This document shows positions 1 through 11,451 of a stretch of DNA of 64,000 nt, piece after piece (position 1 is the first letter of the stretch; every line of letters starts with the position of its first letter). Origin of the DNA: Magnolia sinica (lineage: Eukaryota > Streptophyta > Magnoliopsida > Magnoliales > Magnoliaceae); the NCBI RefSeq assembly GCF_029962835.1, contig NC_080574.1, positions 38,631,501 through 38,695,500 on the forward strand. Direction: 5' to 3'. Under the pieces are notes generated by a model that saw nothing but the letters and a program-made list of their open reading frames with translations, had not been told where the DNA came from and ran no database searches. The position numbers and the translations under genes were made by a program.

Positions 1-411
1 TCCATACATTTCACGGTCAATTCCATGCATTTCACGGTTAATTCCCTTCACTTCATGGTCAATTCCATGTATTCCACCCTTGTGCGTGTATCGATTGTTT
101 TCGCTTACTAACTCCCCACCATATGAGCATAGGATAATTATCGAAGCCATTTTCTGAAAACAAATACAATGATATAACTCATTTAATATTCACATGTATA
201 AGGTGGATTTCACCTAGTAGGAAATCCATCGTTGTACTAGCTCAAATATGACCGACTTATCGGTCAAATATTCAAAGTTATCAATTGCAAGATGTATGCC
301 ACTCAGTTCTCGATGATTTTTACTCATTTCACAATCAATTTTACTCACTTCTAGGGCAGTTTCACTCACTTCGCGATGAATTTCATTCACTTCTCGGTCC
401 TGAAGTAATTG
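1..411 (-). repeat. Inverted pieces of the 21-bp minisatellite
   Basis: Positions 1-78 hold units reading TTCACGGTCAATTCC, the reverse complement of the main array that begins near 441. Positions 301-411 hold diverged units of the sub-type found at about 1480-1590, again reversed. Unrelated sequence lies between (about 80-300). The array therefore changes orientation at about position 412. No gene is visible. Confidence 0.75.
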
Positions 412-440
412 AAAATGACTACAAAGTGAGTGAACTTAAG

Positions 441-1592
441 GAAATTGAATTGATCGTGAAGTGAAGGGGAAACGACAAAATTGACCATGAAAAGTAAAGG
501 GAATTGACCGTGAAGTGAAGAGAATTGACCGTGAAATGCATGGAGTTGACCATGAAGTGAAGGGGGAATTGACCGTGAAATGCATAGAATTGACCGTGAA
601 GTGAAGGGGATTGACCGTGAAATGCATGGAGTTGACCATGAAGTGAAGGGGGAATTGACCGTGAAATGCATAGAATTGACCGTGAAGTGAAGGGGATTGA
701 CGGTGAAATGAATTGAATTGACCGTGAAGTGAAGGGAGTTGATCGTGAAATGCATGGAATTGACCGTGAAGTGAAGGGGATTGACCGTGAAGTGAATTGA
801 ATTGACCGTGAAGTGAAGGGAGTTGACTGTGAAATGCATGGAATTGACCGTGAAGTGAAGGGAGTTGACCGTGAAATGCATGGAATTGACCATGAAGTGA
901 AGGAGATTGACAGTGAAATGAATTGAATTGACCATAAAGTGAAGGGAATTGAACATGAAATGAAATGAATTGACCATGAAGTGAAGGGGAATCATTGAAA
1001 TTGACCATGAAATACATGGAATTAACCATGAAGTGAAGGGAATTAACCGTGAAACGCATCGAATTGACCGTGAAGTGAAGGGGAATTGGTGGGATTGACC
1101 ATGAAATGCATGGAATTGACCGTGAAGGGAAGGGAATTGACCGTGAAATGCACGGAATTGACCATGAAGTGAAGGAAATTGACCATGAAATGCATGGAAT
1201 TGACCGTGAAGTGAAGGTAATTAACCTTGAAATGAATTGAATTGACCGTGAAGTGAAGGTAATTAACCTTGAAATGAATTGAATTGACCGTGAAGTGAAG
1301 GGGAATCACTAGATTTGATCGTGAAATGCATGGAATTGACCGTGAAGTGAAGGGAATTGACCATGAAATCATGGAATTGACCTTGAAGTGAAGGGAATTG
1401 ACCGTGAAATGAATTAAATTGACTGTGAAGTGAAAGGGAATCGCCAAAATTGACCGTGAAATGAAGGGAATTGATCGTGAAGTGATTGAAATTGACTGCG
1501 AAGTGAATGAAATTGACTGCGAAGTTAATGAAATTTACTGCAAACTGATTGAAATTGAACGCGAAGTGAATGAAATGAATTTTCGACCATCG
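441..1592 (+). repeat. 21-bp minisatellite array
   Basis: About 1.15 kb of head-to-tail units near 21 bp. Two main variants tend to alternate: TTGACCGTGAAATGCATGGA and TTGACCGTGAAGTGAAGGG(G)A, giving a higher-order period near 42 bp. The last 120 bp contain a third variant (AATTGACTGCGAAGTGAATGA). Because 21 is a multiple of three, long stop-free frames arise on the minus strand. They encode only a heptad-like echo (HFTVNS-type) and are not taken as genes. Confidence 0.9.
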
Positions 1593-2600
1593 ACCTAATG
1601 GAATCTTAGAAAATAACCAGGTTGGTTGGCTAAAGTAGCTTCTCCTACCCCAAAATCATATATGGTACGTCAAGTAACTAATTTTGGTTTAGAAGATATT
1701 CTTGTTAAATGAATAAATAAATAAATAAAGAGAAAAAACTTTTATATGCTTATATATACATATTTATATAAATATGTATTAGAGAAAAATGTAGGTATGT
1801 AAAAAAAAAAAGGAAAGAAAAAAGGTGCATAGATTGTTTTGATACTACTGCCGGTAAGGTGGTACTATTGCGGCAGCTTGTAAACTTTTTTTCAATGGTT
1901 ACAGTTATTATAATCCATAACTATAGGGAGCCCTAGCTTTTAGAAATCACATTTTTGATTAGGTAGGGGTATTTTTAATGGCTACGGCTATAATCCGTAG
2001 CCATAGGGAACCCTGGCTTTTAGAAACCACATTTCTAAAAAAGTAGGGGCATTTTGGTCCAGTAAATGTGCATTCGTACAGCACATTTACTGGACCATAA
2101 GTGGGCTTACTCTTTGAAGCTAAAAATAAGTGGGCTTAAAAAGTCCGTGGGCCATAAGTGGGTTGACGGTAGGAAATTTTTCCAAAATTTTTTCCGCGGG
2201 AGTGGCTACGTGATATACAGTTACTAGAGAAAAGCTGATTGCTTGAGAACACTCGCATATACACTCGCGTCACATGTGGACGAGACAAACACGTGTGAGA
2301 GATCGGAGCCACTCATGAGGTGATCCAGATAATTAGATACCATAAAAATCAGACGTATGTGATGATCAGTTAGGCACACACCTTACAAAATAAATGAACG
2401 GTTACCAGCTGTTCAAATTTTAAGCCGATGTTTGGAGGAACTGATGATCCTAATTACCTTATTTTTGATCCATGAAATCCCTGCAGTGAGGACCGCTTGA
2501 TGAACTAGTCTGATCGTACACACGTATGACTAGTTTCCACGTGTGAACCAAGTACACGAGCTAGTATAGTGAGTAGCAATCCGAGTACCGGTATATCCAG
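1593..2600. other. Non-coding stretch with an imperfect 83-bp duplication
   Basis: No gene is visible. Two diverged direct copies of about 75-80 bp start near 1895 and 1978; both contain ATAATCC-GTAGCCATAGGGA-type sequence followed by CTTTTAGAAA-CACATTT. A hairpin follows (separate entry). Around 2270-2330 a phrase about gatcagagccactcat-aggtgatcca recurs near 47010 inside the MLO gene, so this is dispersed repeat DNA. Confidence 0.5.
2055..2097. repeat. Perfect 17-bp inverted repeat (hairpin)
   Basis: Arm 2055-2071 (TGGTCCAGTAAATGTGC) is exactly complementary to 2081-2097, with a 9-nt loop. No coding sequence or other element end was recognised next to it. It could be the palindromic tip of a degraded DNA transposon. 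Confidence 0.85.
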
Positions 2601-3240
2601 CTATGGGCTGATCCATTCATCTGGTGGGCCGCACACGAACTTCAAAGGCGGACCGTTGGCTAACCTTATCACCGTCCATTTCCTTTGTATGTGGACCAAA
2701 TGACGGATTGAATCCACCTAGTGCAGAACATAGTTTCCCTCTAAACGAACGGCCAGGATTGAATCCACCTCTTGTCCATTTACATAAATGGGCGACATTT
2801 TCTAGCCAGAGCCGAGTGCTAGAATTGTGTGACCTGTGACGAATATCTCTTAAGATTTTTAAAATCTCACAATATTCGATACTATCGTGAAATTATCTAA
2901 TCAAATTTTTTAAAGAAGGAAAATAATTCATTTTTACCTATATATTTTATAATTTTAAAATTATTTATTGATTTATAAAAAAATATTAAATAGTATATTT
3001 TTGCAAGATTTTCGTAATAATATTACAAGAAAAATATATAATTTTAAAAATTGTCAAGAACGAGATTTGTCACTACATCTTTTTTTGGTCCACTCACTTC
3101 TCAAGCCTAGTAGGACAAATATCACCAACATTTTCAAAATCTTGCAATAATATCATAATAAATACATGCAATGATATTATTGTGATATTTATTTTTAAAA
3201 TATTCTAAAATATTGCATTTTTATCACAATAATATTGCAG
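2601..3240. other. AT-rich non-coding DNA
   Basis: About 2610-2840 resembles the GGTGGGCC-type dispersed sequence seen later in the long LTRs. About 2850-3240 is AT-rich, with repeated AATATTNNNATAATATTG-like phrases. Short ORFs here have no recognisable domain. Confidence 0.4.
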
Positions 3241-3368
3241 TATTAACTAAGCCTTGATGCAAGGCTCATGCCTCAACGGTAAAGGCTCTGCGTTTCAACA
3301 TTTTGGTCCTTGTATGAGTGCTTATGTGGGGTGTTTTAAAAAAATAAAATAAAATAAAATAAAATCAA
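3241..3368 (+). mobile_element. SINE-like unit with A-rich tail
   Basis: The sequence CTCAACGGTAAAGGCTCTG at about 3271 resembles a pol III A box of a tRNA-derived SINE. It is followed by a degenerate B-box region and a tail of TAAAA repeats (3338-3365). The body resembles the better-preserved SINE at 42994-43120. Target duplications were not identified, so this is tentative. Confidence 0.4.
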
Positions 3369-6180
3369 AGAGTAGTGAAATTTTCAAGGACTTTATTATA
3401 CAAAATATATATTTAATTTTATTTAATGATTTAAAATAAATATTTTAATTTTCAGCAAGATTTTTTAATAATATCTTAAGAAAATCCTTAAAATTAAAAT
3501 ATCTCCTTGAAAATTTCTAAGAGAAGAAATTAATGCAATGGGATTTATCACTAAGCAGGCCTGGGGGCAAATACAAGTTACAAAATAGAAATGCATTCTC
3601 TCACTACTATAGGCATGGGAAAAGCCTTTATAAGCCTCAGCTTTTTCTTAATGATTTCCAATATATAAGATTAAACCTAAGTTAGACATTGTCAAACACA
3701 AACTGCAAAATGAAAGTGGCTTTAAAAACTAGACTGAAATTACATTTATTTTAAAATGCTCATTTGAGGACATGCACATCCTCAATTTTCAACCTATAAT
3801 GGAACCCGGTTAAGTAACTAAACCACAGCGGATGGACCATGTGTTAAAATAAAATCCCAAGTCAGAAGATCCTAATCATCCAATCTCTTTCCTTGCCTTG
3901 ATATGGGCTCATCTCTTTTCTCCACGTGAGCACTGAAATGAGAAAGGCTTGTAGACTCATGACGCTTAACGACTGCGGTTTCATAAAGAGTGCTTCGAAA
4001 GGTGTCAGTAGGTGCGCGGAGCCAGAGCCCTGCATGTTCGTCCGTTGGGGCCGAGTGTTCACCCACTCCAGAGTCTTCACTTCAGATAACAAAAAGTGTC
4101 CACACCGTCAGTTATTACATTTGCAGGTCACAATTGAAAATTAAGATTGACATGCCTAGGGAATATTGTACTGTGGAGCCTATGACATCAATTATTAGAT
4201 CCCGAAATGGACCTACTAGTACAATTATACCATATAGGGTTGGACCAATGTGAACCTGTGCCCAACCCAAACATTAGGTTGGGTTAGGTTGAGGTTGAGC
4301 TTGGGCTTGGGTTGAAAGTCCTCGCCCTAAATTGGCTTTGGCTTTGGCTTTGGCTTTGGTTGAGCCATGCAGTGCATAGACAAAGAAATTATGACCAATG
4401 CTTGCGATGCTAGTTTCAATGCATGCACCACACCCTTTGGATATGAAAATATTTTAGTACCGCAAAATATTTTTGAAACATGTATTGCATAGTGCATATC
4501 ATTGTCCAAGATAAACATTGAAAAAATGATGAATTTTTTAAAAAATAAAACTTCTAGAGATGTTAAAAAAGAAATAATTACATAGTTAGAACTGAATTTT
4601 TTTAATATAAAAAGCAAGTATCCAAAATAAGTTTTCACAGTATAGAATCTAAGTTATGTATTATTGAGAGAAGTGATGTAATTATATCCAAAATGATTTC
4701 ATATCATTCAAATATCCTGCAACTAATTCATATTAATTCATTCAAATTATAGATCCCAATTTAAATGTATGATAAACCAAAAATTATGCTTATTTAATTA
4801 TTTGACTATTAGATTAATGGAGATTTATTGGAAGACTAAGAATGAAAAATATCCAATACTCCTAATTCAACAAATAAGTAATCAAAAGGTTAAGCCATCC
4901 AATTCCTATTCTCCTTGGATGCGGAAGTGATATCGATCTAGACCATCCACATTATTAAACCTACTATGGATTGAGCATATCAATAAATTCATACTAATCA
5001 AGTAGTCTAAGTCCTAAACAATTAATTAATGGTTATTAAATGTATGGTTAAAAGTAAAATAGTATGTAGCCTAAATTTGAATGTATAAATCAAATTGTTA
5101 GTATTATCTTTGTGGTGTATTTTGGGTTATGCTCCTTTAATAGTTGGTTAAGTGACTTAAGAGGGCCTCGATTGTTGTACAATTATGCCATGTGTACTGT
5201 TGAAGAGCCACCACCATTTTTTATATGTTGCTAAACTGACATGGAAGTGTAGCTTCCACATGAGAAAATCTTCTATATTCTCAAAAGAGTGTGATGGATG
5301 GTGGACATGCAGTTAAAAATTGCATGTAGTGTGTAAGTAATTGAAATTAAATTGTCCAAACTATGTCTCATAACTCCAAAATTAAGTTTTTTTTTCTCAT
5401 CTGATGATGAGATTAGTAGACATTAGATACTAAATAATGAAAACTATCCAATTGTCGTGTTTCAACAAACTAGTGTCCATCAATCAAAGGTTAGGATCAT
5501 TCAAACTATTTGATTTTAGGACCATGACTTAGCAACATTGCGTTCCACAATTTAATTGGTTTAATTTGAGTTTAAATTTGATACATGTATAATTTTTCAT
5601 TAATGCTTTTATTCGCTGCCACAAAATCACCCAACTCTCCATTTTAAAATAGACATACTTTAATACTCTAACAGAGTATCATGTATGATATGCAAGCACA
5701 TAGAAATTACTAAGAAGTTGCTTATTTGGCATACAAATAATTCAAAATACACTGTCCAAATTATGGGTACTAGTTTAGATGTATCATGGACCAAAAAATT
5801 ACTCTTATTTGGTTATCAAAATAGTAGATAGCTAGACATTTATTGGACGATTATAAATGAAAAATGGCCTATATATATATATATATAAAACAAGTGTACA
5901 CAAAATCAACGGTTAATATTACTCAACCAACCTACTTTTGATACTATGACTTAAGGAGAGTGGGATCCATAATTTTACTGGTTTAATTTGAGTTGATATA
6001 AGCCATGTGAGCCATTTCTAAGTGCATGTATATCAAACGTTATACATAGCTAGAATATTAAATACATTTTAAACATAAGGATGAAACATGGCCATGCAAC
6101 TCTTTTATTTTGAAAGGACTAGGTGTAGGGGATATGTGTGTATGTGTGTGTGTGTGTGTGTGTGTGTAAGAGGTGGGCCT
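3369..6180. other. Non-coding AT-rich DNA with degenerate direct repeats
   Basis: No supported gene. Three loosely similar blocks occur at about 4740-4990, 5345-5560 and 5755-5990. They share phrases such as TTTATTGGANGA--AATGAAAAAT, CCAAA-TATG and ACTTTTGATACTATGACTTA. An AT run lies at 5871-5887 and a GT microsatellite at 6133-6168. About 4255-4370 is a GGTTGGGTT / GGCTTTGG low-complexity stretch. Confidence 0.4.
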
Positions 6181-6189
6181 AAGGGAAAG

Positions 6190-6341
6190 GAGGAGAAGAG
6201 AATTTGAAGAAGATTTATCATCTTCTATTATGCAACCTGATTACCACAACCTCTTGTTTAAATTCAAACCTTCTGTCTAAACTTCACCATATACATCCCA
6301 TGCATCCTTGTCTATTTAACGAGTAATGTTAATGTCATCAT
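6190..6341 (+). repeat. Fragment of copia C-type LTR, interrupted by copia A
   Basis: AATTTGAAGAAGATTTATC through TCTTGTTTAAATTCAAACC matches the copia C LTR region at 44890-44972. The following tgcatccttgtctatttaa matches about 45390-45404. The similarity resumes after copia A at 19855 (TGTGTTGGTTGAGGAAAA, compared with about 45427-45447). Copia A therefore inserted into an older LTR of the copia C family. Confidence 0.6.
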
Positions 6342-7000
6342 TGTTATTGTTGAGGCGGAAAAATAGAAAATGAATCACTTAAAGATAGGCTTAAGGCACG
6401 TTACGATGTCGCTGTCTTTAAGGCGATATTCACACCCTACTGATGATTAAACCAATTTGCAAAAGGGTCACAGCAAATCCGCCTCCAGGATACAATAAGC
6501 CTCTTCTCCAAGATCAGAGAAATGTGGGTTTCGGCCTGCAAAACCGAAAAACCACACCCCGAATACACTTTTACAGTATACAACCCTGACTTCTGTTCTG
6601 TTACAATTTACCCCCTAAAAACTGTTTGTAATTTACTGCCTAAAAAACTATTTGCAGTTTAGTGCCTGAAAACTGTATTTTTCCAAAGAACATCCAACAA
6701 CGAAAATGGAGAAGAAGAAGAAGATGGAGAAGAGATTATTGGAAAATATGAATTCGGATTGACCAAAAGATGAGTTTATATAGAATCATAAGAGATGCTT
6801 AAGGCCATTTTTATGAAAAGACATCTTCTTCTATGGTGTCTTTTCATCAATGGTGGTATCTTTCCAATAATGGTATCCCTCCATTTCAAATTCAAAAGAT
6901 GCTCCCTTTACCAAGAGGCATCAACATTCACACCAACAATTACCAAAGCCACAACCCTTCTTTTCTAATTTTTTTCTTCTTATTTTGAAAAAATCCAACA
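6342..7000 (-). repeat. 3' LTR of copia A
   Basis: The plus strand reads TGTTATTGTTGAGG through AAATCCAACA, with TG/CA termini. It aligns by eye with 11468-11520 joined to 19243-19849, including shared blocks such as AAATCCGCCTCCAGGATAC and GGTGTCTTTTCATCAATGGTGG. The outer edge abuts the target duplication ATCAT. Confidence 0.88.
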
Positions 7001-7636
7001 ATCCCCCACTAATTTTCAAAATACAGAGGTCAGGGTATGTAAGAAAAATATGTGCGTAGGAGAATGTGTCTTATGGACTTGAACCTTCACTTAGTGTAAA
7101 CAAATCAAAGTTGAATCAGAATCCTTAGTGACTATGATCTTGAAGTAAGTATTTTATATGGTACAACCAGACATATTACACACACATATATTTCAATTGT
7201 CATGTGTTCTAAAATTATAACACATTAACAACCTTATGCTCTGTCTTGGATTCATGAGTTCATGAGAGTAGCCAAAAACTCTCGAATATCAACAAGCGGC
7301 TCCACTTCCAATACTCATATAGGTGAGTCCTTATGAATGCCCCTGTAACTATAGCACCCTTGAAAGAACTCATTAAGAGCAGCAGCTCATCCTCATTTTT
7401 ATCATTACAACTACCCAGCACTATACATACGTCTAGGAATGAGACAGATAGAAAATGTATAGTGTTGCTTCAGCTACTTCCTGTGAGGTACTTTGCTCAT
7501 TGAACCTATTAACTTAGGTTGGGTTTCCCTCATCCGGTGTCTATAAAATTGGTTTAAGTCTCATTCCTCTTGATGTTCAACTGACAACATCCCTTGCTAG
7601 TCTCTTGGTGAACGGGTCCGCTAGATTCTGGATAGA
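7001..7636 (-). other. Copia A 3' internal non-coding region
   Basis: This lies between the polypurine tract and the RNase H end of copia A. It contains no recognisable domain. It is consistent with 3' untranslated sequence and a decayed C-terminal pol region. Confidence 0.5.
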
Positions 7637-8566
7637 TCATATATATTTTATTATTATAATACAATCACTAAGTAGTTGCCGCACAAAACTATGCCTTAGA
7701 CTGATATGTCTAGATTTTTCATTATAAGTCTTGTTATTTGCCTTTGATAGTGTCGCTTCACTATCACAGTAGATAGAGACCGGTGGTAAAGGCCTTACCA
7801 ATAATGATATTTCTAATAACAGATTTCTTAACCATTCTGCATCTTTACTACTCGCTGCCAAAGATATGAATTCAGATTCCATGGTAGAGTGAGATATACA
7901 AGTTTGCTTCTTGGATCCTCAAGAAATGATAGCTCCCCCAAGTATAAAAATCCATCCACTGGTAGACTAGGATTCATTAAAATCAGTGACCTAACTTGCA
8001 TCACTATACCCTTTAAGTACACTAGGGTAACCAGAAAAATGTAAACCATAATTAATTATTTTTCTCAAGTATCTGAGTACTCTAGAAACAACATTCCAAT
8101 GATCTAAACTTGGATTACTTGTAAACCTACTCAATTTACCTACTGCAAAAGCAATATCAGGTCGAGTAGAAATCATGGCATACATAAGACTGCCAATCAC
8201 CTTAGAATACTTTAACTGAAATACACTACAACCTTCATTTTTAATTAACTTAATATTAGAATCAAAAGGAGTAGAAACTAGATTCTTATTATAGTGATCA
8301 AACTTTTTAAGTATTTTTTCAATATAATATGATTGAGATAGAGTTATACCATCATTGTTTCTTAATAGGTTGATACATAAAATCACATTAGCTTCACCCA
8401 TATCTTTCATGTCAAAACTAGATGATAAGAATCTTTTAGTGTTATTTATAACTTGTAAACATATACCAAAGATTAGCATATCATCTACATAGAGACATAA
8501 TTTCTCTTTTATTATCAGAGAATTTTGAATATACACATTTATCAGATTCATTAATCTTAAAGCCAT
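7637..8566 (-). pseudogene. Copia A RT C-terminal half and RNase H
   Basis: Reverse transcriptase with the catalytic YVDD motif (context LCLYVDDMLIFG near 8500) is followed by the copia blocks RPDIAFAVG and VLRYL. RNase H follows at 7637-7882 (MESEF, then YCDSEA, then KSRHI and RH). The two halves are in different frames, joined around 7990-8050 with stops between, so the protein is broken. It belongs to the same pol as the integrase and RT N-terminus just upstream. Confidence 0.88.
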
Positions 8567-8597
8567 ATGAGGTGACTACTTTATCGAATTTTTCATG

Positions 8598-8891
8598 TCA
8601 TTGCTTAGGTGCTTGTTTAAGTCCATATAGTGATTTGATCAATTTACACACTTTATTTTCCTGTCCTAGAATTATAAAACCTTCTGGTTGCTCCATATAA
8701 ACCTCTTCATCGAGGTCACCATTTAGAAAAGCTGTCTTTACATCCATCTGATGGATTTCTAACTTATGAATGAATGCTAGAGCAACTAAAACTCGGATAG
8801 TAGATATCCTTGCTACTGGAGCATAGGTATCGAAAAAATCAATACATTCTTTTTGTGTAAATCCTCTAGCCACTAATCTAGCCTTAAACAT
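8598..8891 (-). pseudogene. Copia A RT N-terminal half
   Basis: Contains the Ty1/copia RT signature series: KARLVARGFTQ, then DTYAPVAR, then MDVKTAFLNGDL and YMEQPEGF, ending in SLYGLKQAPKQ. These blocks normally join directly to the YVDD segment downstream. Here a stop and frame change separate them near 8590. Inactive retrotransposon pol. Confidence 0.9.
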
Positions 8892-9131
8892 TTCTGTAGT
8901 TCCATCTGGTCTTCATTTTCTTTTGAAAATCCATTTACAGCTTATTGGCTTTGATCCTGGGGGCAGATCCATAAGTTTCCATGTTCCATTTTGCAATATA
9001 GAATCCATCTCATCATTTATAAATTCATTCTAAAAGAAAGTATCCTGAGATTTAAGTGCATCATTTATTGTTACTGGATCATTTTCTATGTTACAAACCA
9101 ATATAGTTTCCTTTGTTATGTTATCTTTATC

Positions 9132-9368
9132 TCATTCTATTAGCAAAAGGTAGAAGTCGGGTCTGAAAGATGTACCTTTTCTGATTCTCTTGGTCCTTCT
9201 AGGTTCTATGTCCTCTTTATCGAGACTGCTGATATCTTGATCAGGTATTTGAGAACTACTGCTTGTACTAGGATCTTGAGGTCTTGTCTCTTTTCTAGTT
9301 ATAGAAGAGAATGAGTTTTCATAAAACTCGGTATCTCTAGATTCTATTATAGTGTTTATTAGGATCAT
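9132..9368 (-). pseudogene. Copia A integrase-RT linker
   Basis: A polar, Ser/Thr-rich segment ending in RRTKRIRKGTSFRPDFY. Its position between integrase and RT and the basic RRSKR-like motif fit the copia linker region. It has no independent function. Confidence 0.55.
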
Positions 9369-9419
9369 ATGATTAGATTCTATAACTAGAAACCTATAAG
9401 CCTTACTATTTTGTGCATA

Positions 9420-10030
9420 TCATATGAAAATATACTCAAGAAATCTAAACCCTATCTTGGGCCTTTTAGGATCAGTAAGCCTAACTAAGGCTCTACAACC
9501 CCATACCTTGAAGTATGAGATGTTAGGAATCCTATTCTTCCATAGTTCATATGGAGTCTTACAAGTCTTAGAGTGAGGTATTCTATTAAAGATATGATAG
9601 GCAGTCAATAGGGCTTCTCCCCAAAATCCTGAACTTAAACCTGCATTATTGAGCATAGAGTTTACCATGTCTATGAGAGACTTGTTTTTCGTTCTGTTAT
9701 CCTATTTTGTTAGGGTGAATAGGGAGTTGTAATTTGGTGAATTATACCCTGAGTTTTACAAAACTCTGAGAATTCTAAGGATAGATATTCTCCTCCCCTG
9801 TTCGACGTTAGAATTTTAATCTTTCGCTCTAATTGGTTCTCAACTTTTGCCTTGTATATCTTAAATTTTTGTAGTGCTTCATCTTTATTCTTTAATAGGT
9901 ATACTAAGGTATAACGAGAGAAATCATCTATAAAGGTTATGAAGTACATCTTTCCCCCTCTTGTTATTAAACCACTCATTTCACATATGTCACTATGAAC
10001 TAGGTCTAGGAATTGTGATTCTCGTTCCAC
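9420..10030 (-). pseudogene. Copia A integrase core
   Basis: The rve-type integrase core reads LVHSDI then FITFIDDFSRY (about 9900-10010) and then GGEYLSLEF. The later part (9420-9668) has ILNNAGLSSGFWGEAL-like and KTPYELW blocks, as in copia integrases. The motif normally written RSDNGGE reads TSNRGGE here, so the second catalytic Asp is lost. A frame break lies at about 9670-9710. Confidence 0.88.
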
Positions 10031-10050
10031 CCCTGGAAACAGTTTTCTAG

Positions 10051-10908
10051 TTATTTTAGATTATACACAAATACTACATTTGTCATTAGGTTTAGATTAA
10101 GATTAGACATATTATCCATTTTACAATAACTAATATGTCCTGATTTAGCATGCCAAACATCATGTAAATTAAACATATAAATGGAAGAATAATTTTCATT
10201 TATAAGGTTCAATTTGAACATTCCATTGGATACATATCCCTTCTCTACATATACCTCATTTTTAGACACAATTAATTTATCATATTCAAATAGGAGTCTA
10301 AATCCAAACTTAGTCAGTAGACTAGTTGATATAAGATTTCTTCTAATATCCAGTACATGCAGCACATCGTTCAGAGTAAGGACTTTTTCGGAAGTTAGAT
10401 TAAGACGTACCTTCCCTTTTCCTACAATCTTGCATGTGGAGGCATTCTCCATATATAGTTCTTGATTATCCCCCACTAATTCGTAGGAATTGAACATGTT
10501 GTAATTTCTACAAACATGTCTGGTAGCGCCAGAATCTACCCACCATTCAACATCCTCATTCACCATATGAACTTCAGAGACAAGAGCTACTAGATTCATG
10601 TCTTCCATCATATTAACTTGCCATTTCTTTTCTTGCATTTTCTTCTTGTATTGTCGGCAGTCTTTCTTAAAGTGACCAAGGATTTTGCAAAAGAAGCATG
10701 GACCCTTCTTGGATGTATTCTTTTTGAACTCTTGGTTATTAGGTTTGAGCTTATCATCTTTCTTGAAAGGTGGCTTCTCTAATTCCCGATTCACACTATT
10801 CTCGACTATATTAGCGTTACTTAGGGCCTCCTGTTGTTTTTCATTTTTGTCATGGAGTCTAGAATCTTCTTCTATTCGAAGAAACATTAGGAGGTCCTCC
10901 AAGGACAT
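10051..10908 (-). pseudogene. Copia A gag C-terminus, zinc knuckle and protease
   Basis: A 285-residue frame. It begins with a charged gag tail, then has a CX2CX4HX4C knuckle (CFFCKILGHFKKDC). The aspartic protease follows with WWVDSGATRHVC and the supporting LNDVLHVLDIRRNLIS block. The GAG-pre-integrase region (VWHAKSGH) closes it. This is the longest intact part of copia A. Confidence 0.9.
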
Positions 10909-10925
10909 TTTCTTTTTTTTCTATT

Positions 10926-11451
10926 TCAACGATTTTTTAGTATCCTTCCATTTAGGTGGAAGTTTAGTAATAACGGTGGATACTTGGAAGGATTCATCGA
11001 GATTAGTGTCATCGGTAATAATCTGTTGGATGATGACCTGTAACTTATGTACTTGATCAAGGACAGATTTTTTAATCTAACATTTTGAAGTCTAAAAACT
11101 GACTTACAAGGAATTTTTTGTTGCCTTCGTCCTCTGATGTGTATTTGGTGAGCAACTCCTACCACAAATCCTTAGCAGTCTTCTTTTGACGGTAAACAGT
11201 GTATAACGAATCAAAAAGAGCATTGAAGATATGACCTTTGCATAGGTGTCGTTACACTCCCAACTTTGTCTTTTTTGAATTTGTTCTAACGTATCATCAT
11301 CAAATGGTGGTGAAGGAGGATCTTGAGTGAGCACATGATCCAATTTGAGTGATGTGAGGAAGAGATGGACCCTCGATTGCCATCAAAGAAAATTTGAGCC
11401 GTCAAATGGTGTAATTTGAACAAAATCAGGATGACCCATAGAAGAGGCCAT
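10926..11451 (-). pseudogene. Copia A gag N-terminal region
   Basis: An ATG at 11449-11451 opens a gag-like frame (MASSMGHPDF, then ITPFDGSNF) close to the inner edge of the 5' LTR. The copia-gag pattern of F-x-G-x-N-F followed by W is visible. A stop replaces the position just before the Trp. Several frameshifts follow (segments at 11104-11343 and 10926-11165). Confidence 0.75.

Noticed and set aside
387..1447. Three long minus-strand ORFs (134-207 codons) rich in HFTVNS-type repeats
   Set aside because: They are produced by a 21-bp tandem repeat that is stop-free in several overlapping frames at once. There is no non-repeat coding sequence, promoter or splice context.
441..1592. Regularly spaced repeats resembling a CRISPR array
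   Set aside because: The units are contiguous 21-mers without unique spacers, and the setting is a plant nuclear genome.
10685..11056. Plus-strand ORF of 123 codons over copia A gag
   Set aside because: Antisense shadow of the gag/zinc-knuckle coding frame on the minus strand.
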